Positions 31,439-41,998 of a stretch of DNA of 64,000 nt are shown here, one piece after another; the stretch's first letter is position 1; the number at the start of each line of letters is the position of its first letter. The notes beneath the pieces are model-generated. The model searched no databases, was not told the DNA's origin, and saw only the letters and a list, made by a program, of their open reading frames with translations. The DNA is from Argyresthia goedartella. Its lineage: Eukaryota > Arthropoda > Insecta > Lepidoptera > Argyresthiidae. The stretch covers positions 27,014,001 through 27,078,000 of the forward strand of contig OX463813.1 of assembly GCA_949825045.1 (NCBI GenBank), read 5' to 3'. The translations under genes and the position numbers were made by a program.

Positions 31439-31506
31439 GAACACGAGTTAACACTGTTCTCGGAATTACTTCAAAGTAATTCCGAGAACAGTGTTCACTC
31501 GTGTTC
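31439..31506. repeat. Long palindrome, about 33-bp arms with a 2-base centre
   Basis: 31450-31471 and 31474-31495 are perfect complements around CA. Pairing extends outward through ACACGAGTT / CACTCGTGT with one mismatch. Confidence 0.85.
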
Positions 31507-31834
31507 AATCAATTGCATGGAGTTGTTCCTTTTGTCTCATATATTCGAAGCGTCTGTGAACTCCACCTATCAAAGTAAAACTATTTTCTACAACTAATAT
31601 ACTAATATATAATATACAATTGTTCATATTAGTAATAAAGACATGAGAGGCCAGATAAAATCTATGGTATAAATTGGTGTTTAAGAATAATTCCATTACC
31701 TTCGTGTTCCTAATTGCGTCATGATACAAGTTTACAGATACCTCTATGTCTAGTCCAGTGAAATCCTCACTACGCCATTATCCAATTGCCACTTAAAGAG
31801 CATTGCTGTAAGTGGCAACTATGTAGTAGGGTGG

Positions 31835-32165
31835 ATTGTGTGTGCCATTTGAGCAATTTAAAAAGCATGTTAAAGTGACTGTCGAAAAAGAGGTATGTAT
31901 TACAATGTTCAAGATTACTTAAATGACGGTACTGTATGGGGTTAATCAGGCTCAACACAGACCTTGCTGTTAATAAATTTGTAATTATTTACTCCTGCTT
32001 ATTAAGCACAACCAATTATTTAAAAATATCTAAAAATCTAATTGTGGGAGTTTCGCTCTTGTTCTCCCACAGTAGTCCAATGTAGAGGAGAGGAATAAAA
32101 ATCATTTGCTTAGTATATGTAAATATCTACAATAATAAATAAATTTGACTTTGACTTTGATTTGG
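31835..32165 (+). repeat. LINE-tail repeat with conserved stem-loop, copy 3
   Basis: Same order as copy 1 (GAGCAATTTAAAAAGCATGT, TGTATGGGGTTAATC, tail). Stem TGTGGGAG 32043-32050 pairs with CTCCCACA 32064-32071. Ends in TTTGACTTTGACTTTG. Confidence 0.7.
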
Positions 32166-32685
32166 CAGTACTGGACCACTATCTCTACCCAAGCTTTACC
32201 AAATCATATTTTGATTACAGGCGTGACTTTTGTCTGTTGTCAATGTATTACATGGAAAAAAACGAAGCCATTTGGCCACAAGCTTTGTCGGTTGAAAATA
32301 GTCTCAAAATAAATTAACAACATTTGGTCTCAAGCAACAAATTATCCTAAAGAATCTTACAGGATTACCTTATGATAAAAAATCAATCGAATTAGACGAT
32401 TCTGATTGGTCGACGCTTCATGTATGGACAATCGCCGGTGTTCCTTATATGGAGCTGTCAAAATTATTCAGAGAGTAGTGGTTATGTCGCGTTCGAAATA
32501 GTCGCACTAAGACGGTAAACACAAAACAACTTTAGGCGGGAACCAAAGAAACCGTTTGACAAAGCCTTGATGCGTAATTGACGTCTTTATATACTTTTAA
32601 CACAAACACAAGGGATCGGTAAACACACACACTAAAAGTTTTTCGCACCCACCCACCAGTTTCAAGAACCAAAAGTTTTTAGAAA
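32166..32685. other. Intronic sequence, no gene recognised
   Basis: AT-rich up to a sharp rise in GC content at about 32685, where LINE C begins. Confidence 0.45.
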
Positions 32686-32988
32686 CTACCCACTCGCCGC
32701 CCCCGCTCTTCTCTCTTCGGCTCTTCTCCCCGCCCGTCGTGTGCTCACTGCGCCCGCAGTGACGTCATCGCACCGCGGCTGCCTACGTGCTTCTAAAGCT
32801 AGAAGCGCAGGACACGTTGCGGTGCCGCAACCACCACCCACGGACCGACCCCAAACGGAGAGGAGGAAGGAGAAGAAGGAGAAGACACGCCCGTCTCCGG
32901 AGTTGACCCTACGCAGCACCTGTGGTGTTGATCGACTGCTCGCCGGCACTTCACTGGGCCTCCTCGGATTTATTCGAGGTCTCACCCG

Positions 32989-35090
32989 GTGGAGGAAGAC
33001 CGCGTTAAGTCGGCACCACAGAGCCTGCATAAACTCCGGAGAAGTAAGAGGAAGACCCCGTTGTTACAAACGATGAAGAGAAGCCGCAAGCCGGAGGACC
33101 CACCCCCCCCGCCCCCCGACGAGCCGGATCCGCCTGATGTGCGGATCCAAATCGACCGACGTCGGCGCCGTGTGATACAAGTCGTGAAGCGCGACATATT
33201 TACCGGCGAGACGTTCGACCTCGCCGGCAACCTGCTCACCCGTGGACAACACGGCGCCGCCTCCAGCCCCATCACGGGCACACCGACGCACGAGGGGGGT
33301 ATGGAAGAGTTCTTCCGCCCCCCCCCCGACTCACCAACTGAATTCCCGGCCGAGGTGCCGACGAACGAAGACTTAGCCCGCAGAGCCGCGGCAACCGCCC
33401 TGCTCGCCTCCCTATCGCCGCCACCACCGCCGGCGATGAAGAAAAGCCCGGTGCTGCCGACGCTGCCAACGAAGTTCCCCAACCTCAACCTGGGGAACGC
33501 ACCGGGGGCCGTCCCGAGGCCCCCTAACCCGCTCATACGGGTGCTACAGGGGTCTGCGCAGACAGAGTCGCGCGACCCCAGCATTAGCAGTGAGTGGGCG
33601 GAGCCAGCGTTGGCCACGCCCCCCGTCGCACCAACCAAACCCACCGTCGACACACCAAATCCTGTCGCAGCCGCCGAAACCTAAATCGCCGCGACCCACC
33701 ACACCGCCAGCGACCGCCACCACAGAGCCCAAGCCGAAGAAGAACCACCCGCCCATCGTGGTGGAGAACCTGCCGGCCTGGGCTACCCACTTTGCCCGGC
33801 TGAAGGAAGCCCTAGGCCATGCCCCCAACGCGCGACCCTTTGGAAAGGGGGTCCGCTTTACGCCGCAGAGCCCGGAAGAATACCGGCAAATCGTCCGGTA
33901 TCTGGACGAGGCGGCCCGTGCCGACAAGACCATCTCATGGTTTTGTTACTCTCTGGACGCGGACCGCCCCTTCAAGATCGCTATCCGAGGGCTCCCGGCA
34001 ACCACCCTGCCCGAAGAGGTCGCCGCAGCGCTGGCTAGCGTAGGCTTCCCGACGCAGCACGTCCGCCAGATTCCCGGCCGGATGGGCCGCGCCGGCTGCC
34101 TGTTCTTCGCCCTGCTGGCGGAGAAGCAGACCCCCGGCAGCATCGAGAGGCTCTACAGGGTGAAGGAGCTGCTCTGCATGCCGGGCATCACCATCGAGGG
34201 ATGGCGCGGCCCAAAGGGGCCCTCGCAGTGCCATCGGTGCCAGTCTTTCGGCCACTCATCGACCAACTGTCGCCGCCCTGTACGCTGCGTGCGATGTGGA
34301 GAAGGGCACGCAGCTACTGACTGCCAGCGGCCAAAGTCAGTCGGCCGCCACCTGCGCAAACTGCGGCCAAGGCCACCCGGCCAACAGCCGCCGATGCAAG
34401 GCGCTGAAGGAGGAGGCGCGCAAGCGCGGCATCACTATCGCGCCGCCACTGCCGCCCCAACAACAGCGCCCAAAGAAGACCGCGCGCCCAACGGCCCGCC
34501 CAGGTGCCCAACCCGCGGCCCGCCCGGCTGCCCAACCCACGGCCCGCACGGCTGCCCAACCCGCGGCCCGCACGGCCCCTCAACACGCGACCCATGCCGC
34601 CACTAAACCCGAGGCCCGCCCCGGCCCCTCCACACACCCAGATGTGGAGCCGCTGGGGTCACCAACATCGCCGCCGATAAAGCGCCCCCGCCTTGCCCAG
34701 CCGGGCGAGACCAAGGGCGCCACCATCAGAACGCCGGCCAACCCGCCCACCACCCGAGGCGAAGAGGCGAAACCCCGTAGGAAGCGGGGCAAGAAGCGCC
34801 GGAACAAGAAGAAGGCGTCTGAAGAGCCCGCCGCCGAGCCGCCACTTGAGCCCGCCCAACCTGCGAGCCGCCCCCCACTGCCAGCCCGCCCCCGCCCACG
34901 GGAGCCGGCAGCACCCGCAGCCCTACCCACGGAGCGCCAGGAGGCTCCACTCATGGCCGCGCTGCTCGACGCCATCGACCTTATCAGCGCGGCCATACAG
35001 GCGATCGTGGATAGACGCGATCCGTTGCTGCCCCTGCTGCGGGGGCTATCGACACTGAAGGCCACAATCTCGTCCGGACACAATGCCTAA
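32989..35090 (+). pseudogene. LINE C ORF1: Gag-like protein with PRE_C2HC-type region and three zinc knuckles (frameshifted twice)
   Basis: A proline-rich N-terminal part lies in the frame 32989-33684. Homology shifts at about 33620-33680 to a second frame (to about 34340) holding PPIVVENLPAWATHFARL, FKIAIRGLPATTLPEEVAAAL and LLCMPGITIEGWRGPKGPSQ, the Jockey-type PRE_C2HC segment. Knuckles follow: CHRCQSFGHSSTNC and CVRCGEGHAATDC. After a second shift near 34340 comes a third knuckle CANCGQGHPANSRRC and an Ala/Pro/Arg-rich tail with repeated TARPAAQP-like units. The ORF1 stop overlaps the ORF2 start by 8 nt (ATGCCTAA). Such proteins bind the element RNA. Confidence 0.82.
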
Positions 35091-37785
35091 AGACCTAAGG
35101 CTTGTGTACTGGAACCCGGACGGGATCACCTACAAGATGCTAGACCTGAGGCTACTCGTGCAGGAGCATGATGTGCATGTCGTGCTTCTGTGCGAGACGA
35201 AGCTGCACCCCAGCCGAGAGCTCCGACTGCCCAACTTCTTCGTGTACCGCCGCGACGAGTTATCTCCGAGAGACGTGCCGTACAGAGGCACGGCGGTTCT
35301 CGTGAGACGGGACCTCGTCCACGAAGAGTTGGAGCTGCCCGCCTTCAAGACGACGCGGTCCATAGGCGTCCGTCTGAAGACGGCCGACACGGAGCTCAAA
35401 GTCTTCGCAGCCTACAAGCCTCCCGGCGACGTCCACCATTTCTACCCGGAAGACATCCGAGCGATGATGGAAGGAACGACCCCCACACTGGTCGCAGGCG
35501 ATCTCAACGCCAAGCACCACCAGTGGGGGTCCCACAGCATCAACCCCGCCGGAAGGGCCCTACAGGAAGATGCTGAGAACTCCAACTACGAAGTTCTCAG
35601 CCCGGGGGCCCCGACACACTACCCGACGAACCCCATGCATCGCCCGGATGTACTAGACGTCGCCCTGGTCAAGAACGTACAGTTCCCCATCGCCATCGGG
35701 GAGCTGTACGACATCGACACCCCCCACCTGCCTATCTTGCTGGTCCTCGGGGTGGAGGCCGATCTCACGTCGGCACCGCGTCCAAGAACGAAGACGGACT
35801 GGCACAAATACCAGCTGGAGTTGAACACAACGCAGCTCCCCGGCGGTGTCTCTACCAAGGAAGAGGTAGAAGCCGCGGCAGTGGCCATCACCACAGCCAT
35901 CACCACCGCTCAAGCCGCAGCCACCACCACCAAGCCACCGCCGGTCTTGCGGAAGGAGAGGCTCTCTCCACACCTCCGCAAGAAGTTGGACCTCAAGCGC
36001 CGTCTTCGTCGAACCTGGCACCACACGCGCTGCCCCGTGATCAAGGCGGAGATCAACCGGCTCGGAGAAGAACTGCGCGCGGGCATCATCGAGCTGAGGG
36101 GACAGTCCTGGGAACGCACCATTGACCAGGCCTCCCAAGATGACACCGCCCTTCACCGCCTGAACCGCAGCCTGACGTCAACTCCCGAGCCGGTCTGCCC
36201 CATGTTTGATCACACGGGCAGGCGCCGCTACGCCGCACGAGATCGAGCCGCCATACTGGCCGACCACTTCGCTGGGCAGTTCTAGCCCAACCCCATCGCC
36301 GACTACGAGCACAACGCCGCTGTTGTGGAGCGCGTAGAGCGCTTCCTGGCGGCCCCCGCGCCTCCCCTCGCCGGCGACTACTTCATGTCGCCCCGCGAAG
36401 TCCGGAAGGTGGCCCTGAAGCTGAACCAGCGGAAGGCCCCGGGCCCGGACGGAGTCGTCGCGGGGGCCCTAGTACAGCTGCCAAGGAGAGCCGTCATCTC
36501 GCTGACGCGGCTATTCAACGGCATCCTGCGCACCGGACACTTCCCCGCCCTCTGGAAGGAGGGCAAGGTGATCGTCATCCCCAAGCCGGGGAAGGACAGA
36601 AGACACCCGGGAGGCTACCGCCCGATCACCCTGCTGCCTCATATCGCCAAGCTGTTTGAGCGCCTGCTGTTACGGAGAATCCTGCCCCACATCCAGCTGA
36701 GGGCAGAGCAACATGGCTTCCGTGACAGCCACAGCACGACGCTCCAGCTGGCGAGAGTCCTGCACTACCTGGCGTCGGAGCTGAACAGGGGCCGATACAC
36801 CGTCGGGGTCTTTCTTGACATCGAGAAGGCCTTTGACCGAGTGTGGCACGAGGGGCTCCTCTACAAGCTCCTGGACGCAGGTGTGCCCCCCATGATCGGG
36901 TAGATCGTGGCCTCCTTCCTGGAAGACCGGCGGTTCTTCGTCTCGGTCGAGAATGCACACTCCCAGACGAAGGCCATCAGCGCAGGAGTCCCGCAAGGCA
37001 GCTGCCTTTCGCCGGTGCTCTACGCGCTCTACACCAACGACATCCCCACACTCGAGGGCCATCTCGAGGAGGGGGTGGAAGACGTTGTGCTCGCCCTCTA
37101 CGCCGACGATAGCGCCTACTTCGCGTCGTCGCGCAAAATTGAGCTCGCCTGCAGGAAGATGCAGCGACTCCTGGACCTGCTGCCGCCTTGGCTGGACAAG
37201 TGGCGGACCGCGGTGAACGTCGGGAAGACAACAGCCCTGTTGACCACCCGCTCCCGCCGTCCGACCCCGCTACAGCTGAGGGGCCGGGACATCGAGTGGC
37301 AATCGACGGTGAAATACCTCGGTTGCAACATCGACTGCTCGCTGCGCATGGTCCCGATGGTGCAACACTGCATCAACCCCAAAGCCGCGCGGGCAATGCT
37401 CCGGCCTGTCCTGTCGTCCAGCCTGCCTCTGAGAGCCAAGCTGCGGGTGTACAAGGCCTATGTGCGCTCGCGGCTCACCTACGCGGCTCCAGCATGGTAC
37501 GCCCTGCTGTCGAAGACCCAGAAGGCACGGCTGCAGCGGTTCCAGAACATCTCCCTGCGGGTGATCACAGGAGCCGGGCGGTACGTGCGCAACACCACCA
37601 TCATGAGAGATACCCGGATGCCCACCGTGGAGAAATTCGTCGCGCGGCTCGCACGGCGCATGTACGACTGCGCCGACAACAGCCGCCACGCACATCTCCA
37701 CGACATTGCTCCACATCACGCACGTCCGCCTGAAGGCAGACCACTCCCAAGAGAGTTGCTGCTCATCCCACTGTCGCCAGTGTAA
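35083..37785 (+). pseudogene. LINE C ORF2: endonuclease-reverse transcriptase with two in-frame TAG stops
   Basis: ATG 35083. Endonuclease: LVYWNPDGI (Asn), LLCETKL (Glu), LVAGDLNAKH, IDTPHLPI (SDH position changed to DTPH). Reverse transcriptase: GGYRPITLLPHIAKLFE, QHGFRDSHST, FLDIEKAFDRVWH, AGVPQGSCLSPVLY and the catalytic LYADD. One frame carries all of it, but TAG at 36283-36285 and at 36901-36903 interrupts it. The contexts suggest a CAG Gln and a TGG Trp mutated by single transitions. The C-terminal region has RLQRFQNISLRVITGA, typical of Jockey proteins, and ends at 37785. Confidence 0.9.
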
Positions 37786-38104
37786 GCCCGCAGAAGAGGG
37801 CGAAAGCACGGCACAGTGGAGAAGAAGAAGCTCCCGCACCGTTGTCGCCAGTGTATGCCAATAGACGGCGAAAGCACAGCGCAACGAAGACCACGCGAGG
37901 CCCCTGACAAGTAGGGGCCACCCAAGACCGGGGGGGACGTTACCCCCCGAGTTGACGCCGCGGGCATGAGGCAACCATAAGTCCTCGACCCCGCAACCGT
38001 AGTGGTCCTCGCGCTCCGCGCGAGAACACACTCCGCAGACCACACGGCTCCATTCAAGTATAGTAAATACTTGGTTTATCGTGGCAAGAAAACCAAGAAA
38101 AAAA

Positions 38105-39661
38105 TGAGTGCGCCACTTTTTTCCACATGGCAACATTTAGGTCACACTCTAAATGAATTTGGTACTTGGTGTTTTTTTAACTATGCAGGTTTGAAATGGG
38201 CATGATTTATTTTAAGCTTCCAAGTTTGAGGTATGGCTCACAAAAGATAAAAAAAAAAAAAAACGCACCGGATTTCAATTTATGTACTTGCTCTTGTTAT
38301 GTATTTAATCGCTATAAAATTTATTATGAAGAATGAAACAAGAAACAATTAAACAGTTATGAAAAATTAAGTAAAAGTAAGCTGAAGGTGAAATTCTAAG
38401 TACCGCTGGGGTGGTGCCCAGCATCAATATACAGGTGTGGGAGGCTGTAACATAATTCTGATGGATTCCCCGACCTCTGAGTGAGCCCAGAATGCTGTGA
38501 AAAATTGCAAAAATACATCGAAAACTCAGGTTTTAATTGGTTATTTGATGTTTTTAGGGTTCCGTACCCGTACCTATTAAACTAACCCTCCGCTGTCCGT
38601 CTGTCCGTCAGCGGGCTGTATCTCATCTTAAAATTTTCATAGATTTTATAAATTGAAGGGGACCATGATACAAGAGACATGTTTTAACACCTTCTGCGAT
38701 ATAACAACAATATCATGATTCTTTTTTGTGAAGGAACTACAATGTTACGGTTTCAGATTTTTTCCTTTATATAAGATCTTGCTTCGTGCCAAATTTCATG
38801 ATTCTAGGTCTACGGGAAGTATCCTGTTGGCGTTGATTGCAAAGGAAATTCAGCAAAATTTAAACGTAACAGGAGGTATCTTTTAATCGTACCTATAACT
38901 CTGATTTTTAAAGAGACTACAGATTTGCGTAATCGATGTCAATTTCAACTTGATACCTCCATGCGTTCCTAAAAAAAGGGTCTTGACAGACGGATATCAG
39001 GCAGACAGACAAACAGACAGAAATAAATTTACAGTTTTAGGATTTTTCCTTTTACTTGTGCTATAAGCCTTGCTTCATGCCATTCCATGGTTCTAGGTCT
39101 ACAGGAAGTACCCTATAGGTTTTGATTCCCTTGCCAATATCAAGCAATTACAGCAAAATTGTGAGATATATGGTGGGGCAGTATCTTTTGATTGCTTTAC
39201 CCTTTAGGTTTTTTTTTCACAATATCAGGAGACCATAGACCTGATTAATCGATTTTAATTTCAACTTAGAATTAAAAAAGAACCGAGACAGTCAGTCAGC
39301 TGGACCACGAAGTGATGCTTTATGGGTTCCTCTTCTCCATCAGGGCGCGGAACCCTAATAAACCGGAAGCAGGGCCGACAACGCACAGTTCGACGGCAAG
39401 TTACAGTCTCGCTGTCACTATCCTCGAGATACGACAACGCCTTTATTATATTTTTTCAGCGGCATTTTATTTCAGGCAGAAGTAATTGCACCTAATTCAA
39501 CAATACTATCACAAACATAGAAGTGAAGTGACGAAGAGGTTAGTGTTAACGAAAGGGTGTGCGCAAAAGACTTAGAAAATTTTCTTCACCTTTTTTTTTT
39601 TTTCTTCCTTTTATTAAATCATTAAGGGGGGGTTGTTCAATGCGTTAATACAAACATATAT
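38105..39661. other. Dispersed-repeat territory without genes
   Basis: 38248-38265 is a poly-A run. 38560-38620 (AGGGTTCCGTACCC, CCTCCGCTGTCCGTC) belongs to the 15.4 kb repeat family, as does the GCGGAACCCTAATAAA end at 39345. About 38755-38880 and 39030-39165 are two diverged copies of one unit, sharing TTCTAGGTCTAC(G/A)GGAAGTA. No coding sequence. Confidence 0.55.
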
Positions 39662-40151
39662 TGTCAAATAAACTTTTTTCTTAGACGCGTATTTTCGACT
39701 TTTTGGACACTTTACTGTTTTACAGGACAGAAAAATTTAGGAGATTTTTTTAAATTTCGTATATTTGCTCTGTTGTTGATGGGCCCTTATTAAGGGCAGT
39801 AAATAGTTAAGTTTTTGTCAAATAAACTTTTCTCTGAAGTTGGTAGTTAAGCCGTAATAATTCTTCAAAAACTTCCGACACTTGTAATTTTTTTCAGAAA
39901 AGTACAAAATTTTTGTCTTATAAACCATATATTATTATGGACTCAGCTGATAGGTGGCATCATTATAAGCAACATTTGTCAAATAAACTTTTCTCTGAAG
40001 TTGGTAATTCTGCCGTAATAATTTTTTGAAACCTCCCGAGACTTGTAATTTCTTTCAATTTTTTTGTCTAATAAACCATATATTATTATGAACTCAGCTG
40101 ATAGGTGGCTTTTCTCTGAAGTTGGTAATTCTGCCGTAATAATTTCCGATC
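39662..40151 (+). repeat. Tandem repeat, about 155-160 bp unit, a little over three copies
   Basis: TGTCAAATAAAC opens units at about 39663, 39816 and 39977; a partial unit starts at about 40109 (TTTTCTCTGAAGTTGGTAA). Units 2 and 3 share AACCATATATTATTATG and CTCAGCTGATAGGTGGC. The first unit is more diverged. Confidence 0.75.
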
Positions 40152-40382
40152 CTTAAAAGGAAATAAAGAAACGAATTTGGGATTGAAAACAAGAGTACTA
40201 CTAAAAATATTTATACAATATTTTTAAAAGTAAGTTTAGTCAATATTTCTACTGAAATACTTTTCGCTAGAGTAGGTTATTGTGGCTAAGTTTCAATTGG
40301 GTTAGGTTACGTTAGAACTTCGAAAAAGCAAAACCGGAGCGAGCGGAGCGGAGCGGAGCGAAGCGTATGCAAATAAAATGGT

Positions 40383-40510
40383 ATGGAAGTGTTTTGCGGT
40401 ACGACGATAAAGTACGATGACAGGGTCATATCAAGGGGGGGCGACAAACTCGAAATTAATAATAGGCAAATACAGCTAGGATGGGTAGCTTTCAAGAAGC
40501 TCAAGAATAT
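40383..40510 (+). pseudogene. RTE-type reverse transcriptase fragment
   Basis: The frame beginning at 40383 reads SRGGDKLEINNRQIQLGWVA then FKKLKNIFRD. This resembles the region C-terminal to the RT active site in RTE-like elements (EINNRIQLGWVAFKKLRN-like from memory). The similarity stops at about 40510. Just upstream is a GAGCG-type repeat at 40335-40365. A short relic only. Confidence 0.55.
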
Positions 40511-40933
40511 ATTTAGGGATCGAAAGTCAATCCGCAATGTCAGAAGATGGTGTGATGCACGAATGGTGATGAAGCGGGAGCTATATAATATTATGTTTAC
40601 TTCCTCTAACGACGGGGACAATTCGGACTGCATCGGCACCGCCTTATTTTGATGCCGCGCCTCCCGTGCCCTGGGTACACCCTGTGAATATCACGAAGGA
40701 GGCGTCGGAACCTGGCGGCGTCGCTGGGCAAAAACCAGCGAGACAGAATAGGAAAGCATTTTTGCCCAAGCTGAAACGGTAAAACAAACGCGGTACGCGC
40801 TCGCTCGGTCAATTAGTTAGGTGATTTATCCATTAATGAATCTAAATCTCTTCATAAAAGACACTCAATTGAACTGAACTGAATTTTTCCTCAGCATAAT
40901 CATCCCAGCTAACCATGACCTCGCTCTTCACAG

Positions 40934-41047
40934 GCTCGACACGCGTGAAGGTGTTACGTCCCACTGGTCCGATCCCGGCACCCTCGGAGCCCGGGCCACA
41001 TTCAGGAGCGATTCGGAGCCTGCTGTGCTGCTCATCACGAGGCTAAG
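40934..41047 (+). CDS. Host gene exon 2: middle of first Ig domain, Sidestep-like
   Basis: Acceptor CGCTCTTCACAG and donor GTGAGG bound 114 bp. The first base completes the Thr codon split from exon 1. The product reads LDTREGVTSHWSDPGTLGAR then ATFRSDSEPAVLLITRLR, a typical strand C'-to-E stretch of a V-type Ig domain. HWSD, the R-A-x-F segment and LLI are what I expect of the Sidestep family. The outgoing intron is phase 2 and the split codon is finished by exon 3 (AG|G, Arg). The intron before it is about 16.7 kb and holds LINEs B and C. Confidence 0.85.
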
Positions 41048-41184
41048 GTGAGGCTTCGTCGTCATTCATCAGGATCATCTATTTATCAAGCTCATTATTA
41101 GATAATGTGTTGTAATTTATGCTTCAAGGCCCCCTTTTCCCTTCTTATAAGGACAATAAAAAGTCTGTTCTAAGTGCCCAAAAT

Positions 41185-41330
41185 CAAAGTCAAAATCAAT
41201 ATGTCTTTATTACGGTAGATATTTACATATACTTAGTAACGACTTTTTTGGCCTCTTCTCTACATTGGACCGCTGTGGGAGACAGGGTGAGGAAACTCCC
41301 ACAGAATAGTTTTTAGACTCTTTCAAAATA
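41185..41330 (-). repeat. LINE-tail repeat with conserved stem-loop, copy 4
   Basis: An AAATCAAAGTCAAAATCAA tail at the left. Stem CTGTGGGAG 41273-41281 pairs with CTCCCACAG 41296-41304 although the loop has changed. Confidence 0.7.
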
Positions 41331-41644
41331 TGTTATGGTTGTTGATACAATCTGCCTACGGAACCCCTGTACAATGTTTCAGGCTTCTAGATTCACTAGT
41401 TTTAGCTCTGCGTTGTCTGCCACTCAGTCAGCGTAAGGTCTTTTACCGCCTAGATTTTGTGGCTCGATTCTCTTTATCTAAAGGCGTCACTATCCTTCAA
41501 GATTGTTATTTGACAAATGATAAGATAACTGACAATTTCAAATTGCAATTGCGCGGTTTTTGGCGGATTTGAATGAACTGAATCGCAAGTTTGACAGTTG
41601 TCGTTTCAAAAATTCAATCAAATAAGATAAAGAAACGAGCTAAG
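41331..41644. other. Intronic spacer, no gene recognised
   Basis: A short ORF here has no recognisable motif. Ordinary intronic sequence. Confidence 0.4.
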
Positions 41645-41998
41645 TCTTGTTTATTTGTTTATTTGTTTATTTGTTTATTTGGGAACTGAGTCCACAGCAC
41701 GATACAATTACAGTGAACTTAAAAGTAATATTTGACATAGGCCAATTAAGGACTCTTGTTATACAGTCTTAGCAAGAAATTGGGTAGGCAAACAAAAAGG
41801 TAAGATAAAATAATAACATAGGCAAGCAATGCACAATTAAAAAAAAATAACAAAAAACTAGGTTAAGGGGAGGTTGTCCTTTGAGTGTGAAAATGTGTGT
41901 TAGAGAGACTGTGAGGGTGTGTGTGTGTGTGCGTGTGTGTGTGTGTGTGTATATGAGTGTAAGAAATAGAGAGATATTAGTGGTTATGTATGACTAAA

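Larger units (their letters stand above)
32686..38104 (+). mobile_element. LINE C, Jockey-clade retrotransposon in sense orientation in host intron 1
   Basis: A strikingly GC-rich block. ORF1 has a PRE_C2HC-type region and three CCHC zinc knuckles, ORF2 has endonuclease and RT, and an A-rich end lies at 38083-38104. Frameshifts in ORF1 and two in-frame stops in ORF2 show it is inactive. The ends are set by the GC shift (left) and A-rich tail (right); I could not confirm a target duplication. Confidence 0.82.

Noticed and set aside
37270..38136. 288 aa minus-strand ORF, and several other long ORFs antisense to LINE C
   Set aside because: GC-rich shadow frames of the Jockey ORFs; no domain recognisable.
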